The notes below the pieces were generated by a model. It ran no database searches and had not been told where the DNA came from. It saw only the letters and a program-made list of their open reading frames with translations. From the NCBI GenBank assembly GCA_036937835.1, contig CM072876.1, positions 2,336,001 to 2,400,000 of the forward strand: a stretch of 64,000 bases of DNA, in the 5' to 3' direction. This document shows, piece after piece, positions 41,193-54,540 of this stretch; position 1 is the first letter of the stretch, and the number at the start of each line of letters is the position of its first letter. Origin of the DNA: Pampus argenteus. Lineage: Eukaryota; Chordata; Actinopteri; Scombriformes; Stromateidae. The position numbers and the translations under genes are program-made.

Positions 41193-44100
41193 ATGACAGC
41201 CGTTAATGAAAACACGGCTGTAAATGCGGGAGATGGAGCAGAAAGTGACGACGAGGCCAAACTGCAGATGATTAAAGGCAAGACAGCAGTTAGCTTGTTG
41301 TTGTTGTTGTTGTTGACGTCAGATGTTGTTTGTTGTGTTGTTACAGCGGTTTGTTTTCTATCGGAGGTCACCGCAATGTCGACATGTCACAGCAAACCGC
41401 GTAGAAATCTGGCTTTTTATTATTTATTTGGTTATTTAGAAACACACATTAGTTGTTAAACACAACCGGGTCGTTTCTGGATTTGTAGTTTCTTCGTGTA
41501 TATTGATATTTTTCTTCTTCTTGTCTTCTTCTTGAGGATCCTGTCGCCAGACTCCATTTACAACTTGTACATTTTAAGGTTTCCGTGATTATCAACAATT
41601 TTACACAAGACATAAAATATAATTAAACATCGTTTCTGGAATATAAAATACATCTGTTCAATTCGGCTCAATATAATCCATCAATCAGCCATCAGATCCC
41701 CCAGAAAGTCAAAAATGAAAACCAGCATCATGTTTTGTTTGCGAGTTAGACGCTTTTTAAATGGTCAAATACTGTAATGGAGTCTGGCATTAAGGTGTTT
41801 TCTGTATAAAACAGATTAAGGTTGGTGCCACATGATGGTATGTTATTGTAACTGATGCCAGTGTACATGTTAATGTTTGTGTGGTTATGTAGTGAACACA
41901 TGAGTCTTATAATGTGACTTTTAACTGTTTCCTCTGTTCAGTTCGGTCTAGTTTAAGAATCCACTAAAAGCTGCTGGATTTCTGAACCTGTGTCCTCACC
42001 TGACTTCCTGTGTACAGGTGCAGCGTTCCTGACCACGGTGGCGTCTGCAGGGATGATCGGAGGATTCGGCTCCACATTAGCACTGGCCAAGAAAAAAAGC
42101 CCAGATTGGTTTAGTAAGGTAAAGTCCTCACACGTGCATTTCTGGATGAAGAACTCGTAAATTGCTTTTCATTCAGAATTTGCTCCATTTTCCAATTTTG
42201 TGTTTTTATAACACACAGATGACATAATTAGTGTCACACTGAACCTCGCAGGAAAACTTCAATGAAGTCTGAACTTCTGGATCTGCAGCATTTTACCATC
42301 ATATGACAGGAATGTTCCTCGATTACCCGAACTGTACCTTTAAATATTAGAGTGGAAAACATTAATTGATAAAGTCATTGGAAAAAAGCAAAAATGAAGT
42401 TTCTCCAGTACAGTAATTTAGAGACGAAATAATAACGGATCATAATGTAAACAGAATAACATCTGTTAATAACTCAAATCGATTAATCGTTTGGTTTATT
42501 AAAAGTAGTGAGAAATGACTTAAAGTGTTAATCGATTAACTAATCTAGAGCTGCAACGATTAGTCCATTAAATGATTATTTGATCAGGAGGAAATTAAAC
42601 TATTTTGATAATGTATTGATTTTCATTCACTTTTTGGGCAAAAAACCCCAAAATTCTTTAGTTTCAGCGTCTGAAATGTGAATATTTGCTGCTTTTCTTC
42701 GTTTTATTGGAATGTGAAAGAAATATGAGTTTAAAAAAAAAAAAAAAAAACTACGTCACCACGGTCCTTTTGAAATAATCTGCAGATGAATCGATAACTA
42801 ATGATTATTTTAATTATCTTGTTATTTTGTCAATTAATTATTTGGTTTATTAGATGCCCATCGTTGTCTGTTTAATCATATCACCATCATGTGTGTCAAA
42901 GAAAAGCAGAAAATCTTTACGATAAAGAAGCTGGAAAATTTTAGCTGGAAGAAAATAACTTCAATTATAAAAATATCTGCCGAGTTTCTGTCGAGCGACT
43001 AATCGATTCGTAGTTTCATCTCTAAATGAAAATAATTAAATAATAAATTTAGTTGCATTAAAACTGATTGACAGATTCTTTCAGCTCTGATGATGCTTGT
43101 TGACATGAAGTTCAGGGAGTTATCGACACGGCCGCGTGACTCGAGTTTCTAAACGCTGCGACACGTTCAAATAGTTCACAGAAGAAACTTTCCGTGAAAT
43201 TTCAGCCTTTCAGAACATGTCCTCATAGTGGAGATCTCATCCTGTTAACTGGAACCGTGCGATGATTGGCTGCTCACAGGATTTGATTAAACGTATGACG
43301 CACACGGACACCAGCGGCCTGTTTGTGTCAGAGATAAACTTAGTGTGGAGGAACAACCGAGCGTTTGTTCCTGGAGTTTATTTCTGTCACAGACTCGTCT
43401 TTGTTGTCTACGTCGACCCGTCAGCCTCAGAGGACCCGGCAAGAATATAAAAATATATAAAAAAAAACAGCCACATATCAATATAATCTTATATGTTATA
43501 CTATATAAACATATGTTAACACTCAACCAATGAAATGAACAGTTAGATAATCAATAATCAAAAGGTCAAGTCGCTGTATACCAGGGTCAGAGGTCAGAGG
43601 TCACAGACAGACTCAGTATTCAGGTTGAATCACATTCAGCTCGTTTCCTCATTTAGAAGAAAATTAATATTAAATGTTCATTATGTGTCTGGTGGAAAAT
43701 AACTTAAGTATAATTTAGAAGTACTTACTTCCATTTGATGCTACTTTATACGAGACAGCTTTAGTTACTTACTACTACATCTATTTTTACACTGCTGTAT
43801 TGGTACTTTTACCTAAGTAAAGGATCTGAATACTTCTTCCACCGTTGCTGTAAATATTTCTGTTTCTCTCGGTGGTTCCTGACGTCGTTGTTTCCTCCGC
43901 AGGGTGTCGCGGCGACGGCGGCGGCCCCGGAGAGCGGCGCGTCGCTGGCCCTCAGAGCTCTGGGTTGGGGCTCCCTGTACGCCTGGTGTGGAGTCGGCCT
44001 GCTCAGTGTCGCCGTGTGGAAAGCCCTCGGAGTTCACAGTGTACGTATCAGCTGATCTGTTGGAACAAGTTAAAGGTTCAGTTCACCAGGTTTTCAAATG

Positions 44101-44287
44101 TCTGCTGCTGAGATCTGTGAGATAAAATGGAGGTTCATGAAGTTTGTAGTTTTCTAACCGATCTTCATCTGTTCAGCTGTCAGAGTTCAAGCAGAAGATG
44201 CAGTCCTTCTTCCCGTCCATCCCGAGGACGCCCGAGGCTGCTGGGTCTGAACCTCTGGACTGGAACTCCGTCTTTAAGTCCAAGTGA
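41193..44287 (+). CDS. tmem242: TMEM242, mitochondrial ATP synthase assembly factor
   Basis: Four exons: 41193-41277, 42018-42118, 43903-44040, 44177-44287; 144 aa (human 141). Two membrane segments are visible, about 30-51 and about 82-104, separated by a loop with KKKSPDWFSK. The block LALRALGWGSLYAWCGVG and the end SVFKSK match human TMEM242. The human protein sits in the mitochondrial inner membrane and helps assemble the c-ring of ATP synthase together with TMEM70. Intron 1 appears to begin with GC (AAAG then GCAAGA): only this choice preserves the conserved K-G junction and phase. AATAAA at 44646-44651 marks the likely mRNA end. It is convergent with arid1b and head-to-head with zdhhc14. 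Confidence 0.93.
42549..42855 (+). repeat. AGCTGCAACGATTAG MITE-like element
   Basis: A fairly complete copy in tmem242 intron 2, from AGCTGCAACGATTAGTCC to a right part with AATCGATAACTAATGATTA. A second degraded piece follows to about 43025 (CGACTAATCGATTCGTAG). Other copies occur across the window. Confidence 0.6.
43691..43846 (+). repeat. AAGTA-type element with GGTGGAAA/TTCCACC ends
   Basis: It begins GGTGGAAAATAACTTAAGTA and ends ACTTCTTCCACCG, with TGATGCTACTTTATACG inside. This copy lies in tmem242 intron 2, just upstream of the exon 3 acceptor. Confidence 0.6.
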
Positions 44288-46790
44288 CGAACCGACGAGA
44301 CCAAAGACTGGAAATAACAGAATTTACAGGCGCAGCAGCTGTTCAGGCTGGTTGTGCTGTTTCATCGAGAGGCAGCAGAAAGCGGAGAATCCTCTGGACC
44401 GGCGTCGTTTAAAAGGTGAAGATCAAACTTCCTCTCCGGAAATCAGCCGGATCCAACAGTTGAAAGTCAAATCAGCACCGACTGAAAGGACGAAACACTT
44501 CCTGGAAAAGTTTGAGAATCAACATTTCATTGGACTGTCATGTTGGTTATTTCCCGTCTTCTGAGAGGACGAAGATCGAGTCTTCGAGATTCCTTGAACG
44601 CACTACGAAGAAAATGCCAAACAACAACATTGTAATTTTAAGATTAATAAAAAAAAGTGGACATAAGTAAGTTTCACGTCGTTACAGGCTGATTTTCATA
44701 GGAATAAACAAAAAGAAATCGACTTGATTGACGATTTGGAAACTGATCAGTTGAAATATTGTTCCTGGTTTATGCTGTGAGTTAAACTCATGTTGGCAAA
44801 ATGTTATTAAAATGTAATAAATATAAAACATTTCTCTGAATGTGGTTTGTTTCTATTTGGAGCTAAAATATTAAATTAAGAAAATGAATCAAATTTAGCT
44901 TCATTTTTATTTTCTGGCTGTGTTTGTTTTTAAACTCAGTCTGATATATCAATAGATCAATAAATATGACAAGAAACAGTCATAATAATAATAATGTTGA
45001 CAATATTAATAATAGTAGTGAGGAGACTCTTAACATGTTTATTTGTTAGTTGTGTATAATGATGGTAAATATGAAGCAGTTGTGTTAAAATCATGGCGAC
45101 ACCTGCTGGTCAACCTCTGTTACTGCACTGGTATCGATGGATTAAAGGACATTCCGCATATTTCCAGCTGGATTTTTATATTCTGGGGCTCAACTGGAAT
45201 ATCTGATTTACAGTTAATTAAACGTATTTTATGTTATGCTCCAGAAGATCAATAATCAGTATTTATAATATCCTTTTTAAACATATTTAATGTATCAGTT
45301 GCCGGCTGATTACTTTTACTACTTTAACTACATTTTGCTGCTATACTTAAGCAGGGATTTTCTTTAACTTGTAATGGAGTTTTTTTGTTGTTGTTGTTGT
45401 ATTAGATCTGAATACTTCTGTTCAGATCCTAATCTTGTTTATAAATATTTCAGGCTGCAGCAGCGTGAAACACAATCATCTCTGCTGCTGCGTTCAAGTC
45501 TTCAGAATAAAGTCTGGAGACTCAGAATAAACATGTTGGTGTTTACACGTCATCTGTCAAGCATTTAGATCCAATAGTACCAACATGTAGAAATACTTCA
45601 TCACAAGTAAAGGTCTTGTTTTGTTTGACGCTGCTGACAGAAACATCCCAGATGTGCGTTCACAGTGCTCACAGAGTTCATGTACGTTTATTCTTTAACA
45701 TGTTGTGAAACATTAGAAGATCTCACACAGTCAAATCAAACAGGAGATGTTCTGGATGTAGAGATTTCCTTTTTTTTTCTCTCTTTACATTTGTTATAAC
45801 TGTTTTAAAGTTGTGTCAGTTAGCGACATGATGAGTACAGTCCCGCACCCAGACTTCCTGTACATACAATCTCTCGAATCAAACAAACCCTCTAAGATCA
45901 GACCCCCCATCTGTAAAGAAACATCCTGAATACTTTAAATACAGAAAAAAATGTCTTCACCTGCTGGGAAGACAGAAACTGAATCTTCAGGTGAGCAGAG
46001 TTGTGATTATAAACGATAACCTTTAAATTCATGATCCAGCCACCGTCACCGAGTCATGACGCCACCTGCTGGAGCTCAAATGTACATCTTCTATTTACAG
46101 GAGGATGATGACAGTGGAGGGAAATTTAAATTTGATTGGTGGAGCAGACATTAAAAAGTTCTTAAAAAAAACAGAAAGTGACACAGCCCCCTTCGCTTGA
46201 TACTGTTGAGGTTCGGCAAAATACTGACGATCAAACTGCAGATGAAATAATTCACATTTAAATCCCCAAAACAAACCGAGAAGTCCTATTGCACCAGAAC
46301 AAAGTACATGACTGAACATCAGTGTTTCCTCTGTCACACCACATGAGAAAAGAGAGGCTTATCTACAACATGTGTCACTATTTAAATAAATCTGACCCCG
46401 CCCCCAAATTCTAACTAACTCCGCCCCCCAAAAACAGCCCCACAAACAGAATGAAACCACCGTGTCTGTTTAAAAAACATCAAAGATCCAGACCCCGAGC
46501 GTTCTCCACCATCACACTTTGGTTAAAATAAAACGGAAAACAAACTGACCAAAGAATAGAAAATTAAAAATACAAGTATTAAATATTTTTTTTTGTATTA
46601 AAATTACTTAAAAATCCCAAATAAACATTTGCAGATGGAGCCGAGGAGCTTTATATATTCTATATATATTCATTTGTATGTAAAAACCTTTGTGTTCTGT
46701 TCTTTAAATAAAAATATAATAGGAGCCAGTTCGTCACATGGGCGGAGCTGTTTCCAGCGCCACTGAGCGTGCTCCGTGGCGGTGTTCGTG
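44288..46790. other. Convergent tmem242 / arid1b 3' UTR region
   Basis: tmem242 3' UTR runs to about 44670. arid1b (minus strand) 3' UTR fills part of the rest; several TTTATT words (for example near 45688) could be its AATAAA on the minus strand. A partial AAGTA-type element lies at about 45310-45425 and an AT-rich block at 44850-45300. No further gene is recognised. Confidence 0.5.
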
Positions 46791-49700
46791 TCACGAGCGG
46801 CCAATCTTAAAGAGTACTTCACACATGATGGCCGCCACTGAGGAGCTAAGCGCGGTCGACAGCGAGATGTCCAGCAGCCGGCTCTCGTACAGAATAAACT
46901 CCGCCCGGTTCTCCTCCACCCTCGCCATGGCCAGCAGCGCCTTGGCAGCGCGGCACATCATGTTGATGCTGGGCGGCTCAAGTGGTGCGGTGGCGTGCAG
47001 CAGGCCGTGCGGGTTCTGCTGATACTGAGCCATGGCCACGCTGTCCTCCAGGAAGCCGATCAGAGTTGCCACGCTGCCCTTGAGCAGCGCGACGGTCCGT
47101 GCCGCCGTGGGGTCGCCCTGCGCCAGGTTGGACAGGACGGCCACCGCCATCTCGCGGCACACCTGGCTCTTCCTCTCGCCCACGAGGCGCACCAGCGTGG
47201 AGAAGAGCTTCTGCTGGCGGCTGAATGGCGGCGTCGCGAGCAGCAGGTCCACGTTGCAGTCCTGGATGCTCAGCTTGCACAGACACTCCAGCACCAGTCT
47301 CTGCGGCGTGAGCGAGGAGAAGCCGCCCGCCGAGGAGAACGGGTCCTGGGCCTCGGCGGATGGGCACACCATCCAATGCAGCAGCCCATCCAGGATGGGC
47401 AGGCAGATGCTCTCGGTGTACAGCGACAGGTCCAGCTGGCCGGCAAGGTTGGCGAGCGTCACCAGCGTGTTCTCCCTGAGCGCCGCCAGGCAGTCCCACC
47501 ACCACTCGTCCCGGCTGCACGCCAACCCCTGCTCCTCCTCCCGCTGGTAGGTGGGCAGCGTCCGTTTCCTGCGGGGGTGGTGGTGGTGGAGCAGCACAAG
47601 CTGGCCTAGAATCAGCACCAGGCCGGGATGCTGTGACATTTCGGCGTCGTTGCCGGGGATGAAAGAGAGGCCGCGCACAATGTTGGCGATGCAGATGCAG
47701 CGTTTGGCCAGCGAGTCCTGCCAGGACTCCGCGGTGGACAGTGGAGCCTCGTCCCAGCAGCGAGGCTCGTCCTCCAGCTGGCTGATGGGACTCTGAGCCG
47801 CCGGTGACCTCTGACCTCTGCACTCAGACAGACAGCCTGACGAAGAAAACAAAGAGAGTCAGATAACTGATGATGTGAAGCCCTGAAGAATCAAAACTGG
47901 TTTAACATTTTTACCAACTTTGGTATCAAGTGACAATATACCATTAAAGGGACAATTCAACTTTCTTTTTTACATTAATTGGTTAGTGGGCACTGAAGAG
48001 GCAGACAAGAAATGACAGAGCGAGATGAATCGGGTACATTACAGACGTTGATGCACACTGGGAGCTCCACCTGGTGGTGTAACAACTGTACTACAACAAA
48101 CAGTATATTTATTATCTTACTGCACCTCCGTTCTCTCCTGAACTGTTTGTGTTTTCATCAATCAACTGATCAACAATAAATAGTTTCATGTTTTTAATAT
48201 CTCATTTATCTACAAAGAACTTAAACCATATACGAGTCAAACCTTCAGCTGTTGTTTCATCACCAACTGGCAGGTTCTTCTCCTCCCCTCTATCCTCTGC
48301 CTCCTCCTGTCCATCAGCTCCTCTCTGCGTCTCCTGACTTCTCCCTTCTTCTCCTTGCCCCCTCCCCTCCCTCGCCAGCGGGTCTGGGGGGGTGGAGCCT
48401 CTTGCGCGAGGCTCCAGGTGTGTCTGGATGTGAGCAGTGGAGTCTCCTCCTCCGGCCTTCCAGTGCAGGAGGCCACTGATGAAGCCATTGGGGCGGTTGA
48501 GCTCGGCCCAGCGCTCCTCCACCTGCTGCCACTCCTCCCCCGTCTCCTCTACCCTGATTGGCAGCTTGTCGTGCTTGCTGGCCTGTTGGGGACGGGGCTC
48601 TGCTGGCTCCTCCTTGACAACAGCAGCGTTGTCCTTTGTCTCCTCAGTGCTGATGGCGGGTGCAGTCGGGAGGAGAAACTCCTCTGTCTCCGCCGCTTGC
48701 CTCCTCGCTATCCTCTGCTCCTCCTGTGGTAGGCTGTTAGACCCAGCTGGTGGATCCTTTTCTTCGGTGGGGGTGTCTGGGAGGGGTCCCAGCAGAGACC
48801 GCTGACCCTCCGTTCCCACCTCGTATTCCTCCAGGATGCCAAAGATCTGGATGAGGCAGCGGCGGTAAAACTCCACGATGAGCTCGAGGAAACCGGGCAG
48901 CTGCAGGAGGAGACGAAAACATCTGAGACAACTTGTCCTCGTGTAGTGGGGACATAAAGGTTAAGGTTGTGTGTGTCGTACCTGTGTGAGGCTGAAGGAG
49001 CCCACAGTGCTGTCGTCATACAGCAAGATGTTGATGGTGTCCAGAGCCCAGGTGCTCTCTGCTAATAGGCCGGACTTCAGTGACATCATCACCCGCCATG
49101 CCTCCGGGGTTCCTGATAGGATGAATTCAATCACAGAGTGTCAGGCGAGAGAAGACATGATCTGACCTGTTATGTATGTTAGTGTGAGTACGTATGTTGG
49201 TGGTCTGACCGGCGTCTTTGGCTGTGAGCCGGCGCCGTGGCTTTAGTTTTGGAGGTGTGGCCTCGGTGGAGCCGTGGGGGAAGTTGACATCTCTGTGGAG
49301 GAGGGGGGGGCCCTGACCGGGCGCCGGGCTGGGGCCCGGCTTCTTGATGGAAGGCAGGTAAGGGGTGCTGTTGGGTGACAGGGAGCCCCCCATGGGCCGA
49401 GGGAAGGGGGAGGGGCTGAGAGAGCGGGTCACATGGTTGGGGATGATGGGTGTGGCCTGGAAGGAAGAGGCGGGGGGTTGCCTGGATGGGTGGGGGGGCA
49501 TTGAGGGGGAGGATGAGGAGGAGTGGGGGGGGTACGGTGGCTGGCGTTGCCCTGGGTGACCAGGGGGCCACTGGCTGTCCTGGGGGGCCCTGCCCTCCTG
49601 GTCATCCATTCGGCCCATGCCGGGGTAGGGAGGCCCCTGGCCCTGCCGGCTGTATGTGAAGCCCATATCTGTCCTGGGGTGCCACATGTTGGCCTGTGGC

Positions 49701-51122
49701 CCCTCCCCGGGGCCACCGGACACCGCCGGAGCTCCTGAGCCCATCATGCCGTGCTGCGGCGGCCCCTGGCGTTCTCGGTTGTATGGGTACGGGTACTGGC
49801 CCTGGACCGGCCGCCGCTCGGGGCCCATGTAGCCACCGCCACCGCTGCCGCCTCCTCCTCCTGCTCCTCCTCCATAGGGGCTGAACATGTCAGGCTGCTG
49901 AGAGCCATACTGCTGCACGCCAAACGCCTCGCCCTCATGACGCTTAGCAGGCGGATAAATCGCGTCCATCGGACGCTTGTAGCCCTGCAGACACAAACAG
50001 AGAAGAGAAATACGTTCATGTCCCGCTGGTCATGTTATCTTCCTAATTTATGGATACAAGAAGCCTTCCTCTTGTTGGTTTGTGTTAATGTTGATGATCA
50101 CAGAGCTCATCGACATGATTTTCACCTACTTAGGAACAAAAGTACGTCCTGATGAGTCGAAACACGGGGCTACTTTTCTGTGCCGGTGGGGTTTGGATTA
50201 AATGATTTAGAGAATATAAATAAATATACAATTGAAAGTTATGTTTTTAGTGTTTTTCAGGTACTGTCTTATAAAGTCGGACATGTAGCATTCACCTGCT
50301 GCTGAGGGTACAGGGCCTGATGGGAACTGTAGGCCATGTTGTGAGGAAACTGCTGCCCGTAGCCATCATGCCCATGCCTGAAGAGAAGGAGAAAAATGAG
50401 AAAAAAAACTATATTCAAACTTTATTTATACTCCAGATACTAAGAGAATATGAAACTCCAATAACACAATAACACATTTCTTCTCTCCCAGCTCATCTCG
50501 TACCTCTGGTGGGGGTATCTGTTGGTCGGGAACATGCCGGCTTCATTTCCAGTTGGACCCATGCTGTTCTGCCCTCCTCCCTCTGGTCCCATCACATGGT
50601 CCGGCCTGTAGTACACAAACACATACACGTCCATCTTTATATACAGAAGTGGAGGAATATTCAGCCAAAACTCTCAGAAGAAGAAAAATAAAGTTTATCT
50701 TTAAAACTGAGCTTCACACTACTAACATAACTTCTAAAACACAGCGAGTCATTTTCCTTCAGATCTTGATTGACATTATAGTCCACTTTGAACCTCGAGT
50801 CCTCAGTCTGAGTAACTAACCTCCGCTCGTAGCCGGGGCCGTAGGGGAACTGTGGCCTGGGGCCCATGCTCGTCAGAGGCCCCGAGGGCGGCCCGCGGGG
50901 GTACATGTCCTGCATGGCACCGCCGGGCATCTGGCTGGGACCGAAGGCCTCGCCGGGTCCTGGACCTGGACCTGGAGAGATGAATATCTGTTGTTTATTT
51001 TTCTTTTATTATTTTTTATTTAATGTCTTTTTCTCTTGTATGTAAATATATTCTCAAAATAGACAACTGCATATTAGCTTGTTTCTTATCAATACACTAC
51101 TTTTATTTCTCATTTGTATGAC

Positions 51123-51171
<49 letters not shown>

Positions 51172-54100
51172 GTTTTATATCTTCACCTGTAAAAGTGTTA
51201 TCTTCTTAATGTTTATTCAAAGTGTAACTCACAAGTGCACAACCACATTACAGTTATACAATGTTAAAATGCTGCTGACTGTTATCTCTCTGCAGGAGGT
51301 TTTAAATCTCTTTAGGCTCGAAATGAAGTGAAGCATCGGCTTCCTGGAAGGAAGGAAATCTAAAACCTGATGTTGATGCAACATGCAAAAACTGAAAAAC
51401 CTTCTTCAACCCTGTAACGAACCAGATAGTAAGACGATTGAGACTTTGACCACCAGGGAGCAGCAGAGTTCAGTCAAGAAGGGAAACTGGAACTGAAACT
51501 ACACTACTACAGTATTACAGTGAATATATGTCCTGTGCTGTGCATTGAGAGAAACATACTTTTTTTTATTAACCACACATGATAACCAGTAAAGTCACAG
51601 TTAATTTAAGTTACTGTTGTTGTTGCTTTAGAAAATCAACACAGCATGTGTGTTGTGCTGCAGCTTGTCCACCAGAAAATCCATCATTTGACATGCAAGT
51701 GGAACTATACTAAAAAATGGTTTCATACATTTAAAGTTTGATTCCATAAAATATTTAGTGTTTCACATTAAATATTGTTAATGTGTTAATGGTTATTATT
51801 ACTCTTAAAACTTTAAGACTTTTTTTCTTAATAAAAAGTAAGCTGTGCACAGGAAACAACAGGACATTCAGCATTTTGTGTTTCTCCCCTCCTCACCCTT
51901 CCTCTGTCCTCCATACGGGTCTTTGTTGGCATCGTACTGCATCCTCATGGAGGGGTCTGTTGGTCCTCCTCCCTGCTGGTAGGGGGCGCCGCTGGGTCCC
52001 GGGCCTCGCTTGTTGTGGAACGCTGGATCACTGCCTTCAGAGAACGGGTCCTGGACGCTCACTCCTCCCATGCTCCTGAACATCAACCACACATCTCTCG
52101 TTTGGTCCGTCTTAACAGTCAAGAACTAGCGCCACAACTAACGATCATTATCATTAACGGTTAATCTGTCGTCATTTTCACGATTAATAAATGACTTGTT
52201 TAGTCTATAAAACTCAGTTTACCGTCTTAGAGGACTAAAGTTATTCAATTTGATATATATGAGAAAGACAAACAGCAAACTGTCACATTTGAGAAGTTGG
52301 AACAAAGAAAAATGACAAATGAACTGATTATCAACAGTTGCTAACAAAATGTCTTTAGATCCATTAATCAATTGATTACTGCAGATTGATCCAAAGATAA
52401 TCATCTGTGTTTATTTTAGATGTGTTGTGCCACAACCTGGATCAGTTGAGTTTATACGTTATTTTTAGGGCCATCCTCCACAAGCATATGTCAGTTGTTA
52501 TGCAGATGACACTGATCTTTATATCGCTGTCACACCAGATTATGTATGTTTACTTTGACTCTTTTATTAAATGATTTCTATCTTTCTCATTCTTTTGGAT
52601 ACTTTTCAGATTCTGGCTCCTCCCGTACCTGTTTTCAGGCTGGCGGCCCATCTCGCTGTGGGGGGTGGAGGCTGGGGTTGGGGGTTTCAGGTCTCCAGGG
52701 GCCTCGGTCAGGGAGCTGCTGCTGGACTGGGGGGTGTTGGGGCCCTGCAGGGAGCCCGAGTTGGCTGCAGAGACACAGACCAGACAGAGTTGTTATTTCT
52801 TGTGGGGTCCACCTTTATACACTCTAGCAGACTAGATCAAAAGTACAGTACAAAAAGAAAAAGCAAGTAACTACAGAAACAGATGATTTAAAGTAAACCG
52901 TGTACCTGATACACAAAAAAACTTAATTTTATGCCTTATTAGGCTGATAATTGATCATTGTCACAGACTTTAGTTATTGTACTCTATGTCTGGACAATTT
53001 AAAAGGTGCAGAAAAAAAAGTAAATTATCTTTAGCAAAGGCTGGATGATATCTACTTGTTTTGACTCATTTGGAAGTCAATCAACCACTTAAATGACGTT
53101 ACAATACATGCTAACATTTACCCATTCACACAGCTGCACCTTCACACTGACAAATGATGATTAAATTTAATTCTGTCCTAAACATAAATAAATATTATTC
53201 TGATCTTAACTTAGTTTTGGCTCAATGTGTAATTATAGGTTTTGTAGAGCAGTATTGGACTCTGACTATACTGTACAGTATGTGTTCAGACAGGGAGGCA
53301 TCGTGGGAAATCAGGTCAGACTGAGGTCACTGGTGTTTACATTCACACTCTACTCCCGGCTGACAGCTCACTCTGCTTCTCAGTTACATAATCAGTGTGT
53401 GTGTGTGTGTGTGTGTGTGTGAAGGGATTCCTGCGGGTGTCAATCTGACATCATTAAAGCCCTTCTTCACACAGTGAGTCTGTAACACTGCTGCCTCTGT
53501 GGCTTTCTGACATTCAGAGGTGTCTTTTCCATTAACGCTCCTCGCAGCTTTATTAAAACATGACAGGATATTTACAGGAAGAGCTGTGGTGATATTTGTC
53601 AGCTGGTCCACAAAGGAAACGCTGGAAAACAGGAGATCTGTTACCAACAAGAAGGCGGCAACATCATATTATACTTGTTGCGTCCGCCTCATTTAATTTC
53701 TCGTTTTTTATGACTCGTTGGGACCTTAAAGGATCACCTTGCTGATTGTTTTAACTTTATCTCTATTTAAATATGTTGTTCTTCCAGGAACCAACAACAT
53801 CATCGGTTCTCTGAAGAACTCCAGCTGTTTTCTGTAAGTGTCGCTCGGCCTCTGAATACAAAGCAGCGATTGCGTTACTTGCCATTTTTTGCTTGCAGTA
53901 CTTCACACCTTTATCTACGATTGTTTAAGAAAACAAGCTCAAATGGAGACGGCAGATCGGAGGTGTTACAGGCTCATATTCCTTCAAATGCTTGTAAATG
54001 TCTAAAAGGGTGGAGGTTCCTCCCCTCGCTCCACCTTACACTCATAGGCGAACAAGTACTGGATGTACTGCTTCTTCAGAGAGCTGGCAGAGCTGCTGGA

Positions 54101-54540
54101 CGTCCCCACGTTCAACAGGGATGACAACTCCCGCCACTTCTTGTTCTTATTTACCTGAAAAAGAACAGATGTTCACATCAAACATAGTGACAGCTGTAGC
54201 CTCAGAATTACGACTATTATTATTATTATAAATTATTATATTTTAAACTGGAACAGAGACTCAAATCGTGAGTCTCTCGTGGGAATTGAAAAAATTAGTA
54301 AAAATATGAAGAAGGTTTTATTGATCTCACCATGGCCAGGCCTCCAATCTCTCTGACAGCCAGGAAGAGTCTGCAGAGGTCCAGCGGCTTCTTGCCAACG
54401 GCGGGGAGGTTTGGGACAGGAGTGCCCCTCTCCTCCATGAAGGACAGGTAGCGGTCCACCCACAGCCGGCGCTCCGGCTCAGAGCCCATGTCATAGAGCC
54501 GAGTGATCTTCTCATTGGTCATGGTGGCCACGCTGGGCTT
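46791..54540 (-). CDS. arid1b: ARID1B (BAF250B), 3' part: ARID domain to C-terminus
   Basis: Eleven exons (minus), 5' end outside the window: 54331-54540, 54040-54154, 52629-52764, 51897-52075, 50821-50971, 50504-50605, 50296-50377, 49210-49984, 48982-49112, 48243-48900, 46791-47836; about 1194 residues. ARID1B is the DNA-binding, scaffolding subunit of the canonical BAF (SWI/SNF) chromatin remodeller. The first two exons encode the ARID (NEKITRLYDMGSEPERR to KKQYIQYLFAYE). A Gly/Pro/Gln-rich linker with a YKRPMD and PPAKRHEG block follows, then TPEAWRVMMSLKSGLL and the BAF250_C region (EWWWDCLAALRENTLVTLAN, CLPILDGLLHWMVCPSAEAQ). ARID1B is favoured over ARID1A by HWMVCPSAEAQ, MAQYQQ and MCRAAKALLAMARV, and by zdhhc14/tmem242 synteny. 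Odd: sequence after the ARID seems shortened, and an intron (47837-48242) splits what is one terminal exon in human, as I recall. Confidence 0.93.
51128..51168. repeat. (AT)n microsatellite
   Basis: About 20 AT units in an arid1b intron between exons 51897-52075 and 50821-50971. Confidence 0.9.
52126..52390 (-). repeat. AGCTGCAACGATTAG-family repeat
   Basis: It begins CGCCACAACTAACGATCATT and carries TTTGAGAAGTTGGAACAAAG, the reverse-orientation interior of the dispersed family. It is in an arid1b intron. Confidence 0.55.
52440..52600 (+). mobile_element. LINE reverse-transcriptase fragment (YADD)
   Basis: The frame at 52493-52535 reads SCYADDTDLYIAVTP, the catalytic YADD block of L2/CR1-like non-LTR reverse transcriptases. 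The flanks are frame-disrupted. It is an intronic remnant in arid1b, antisense to the gene. Confidence 0.65.
53396..53420. repeat. (GT)n microsatellite
   Basis: About 12 GT units in an arid1b intron. Confidence 0.9.

Noticed and set aside
46995..47609. 204-codon plus-strand frame
   Set aside because: It is an antisense shadow of the GC-rich terminal arid1b exon, whose minus-strand frame matches the BAF250 C-terminus.
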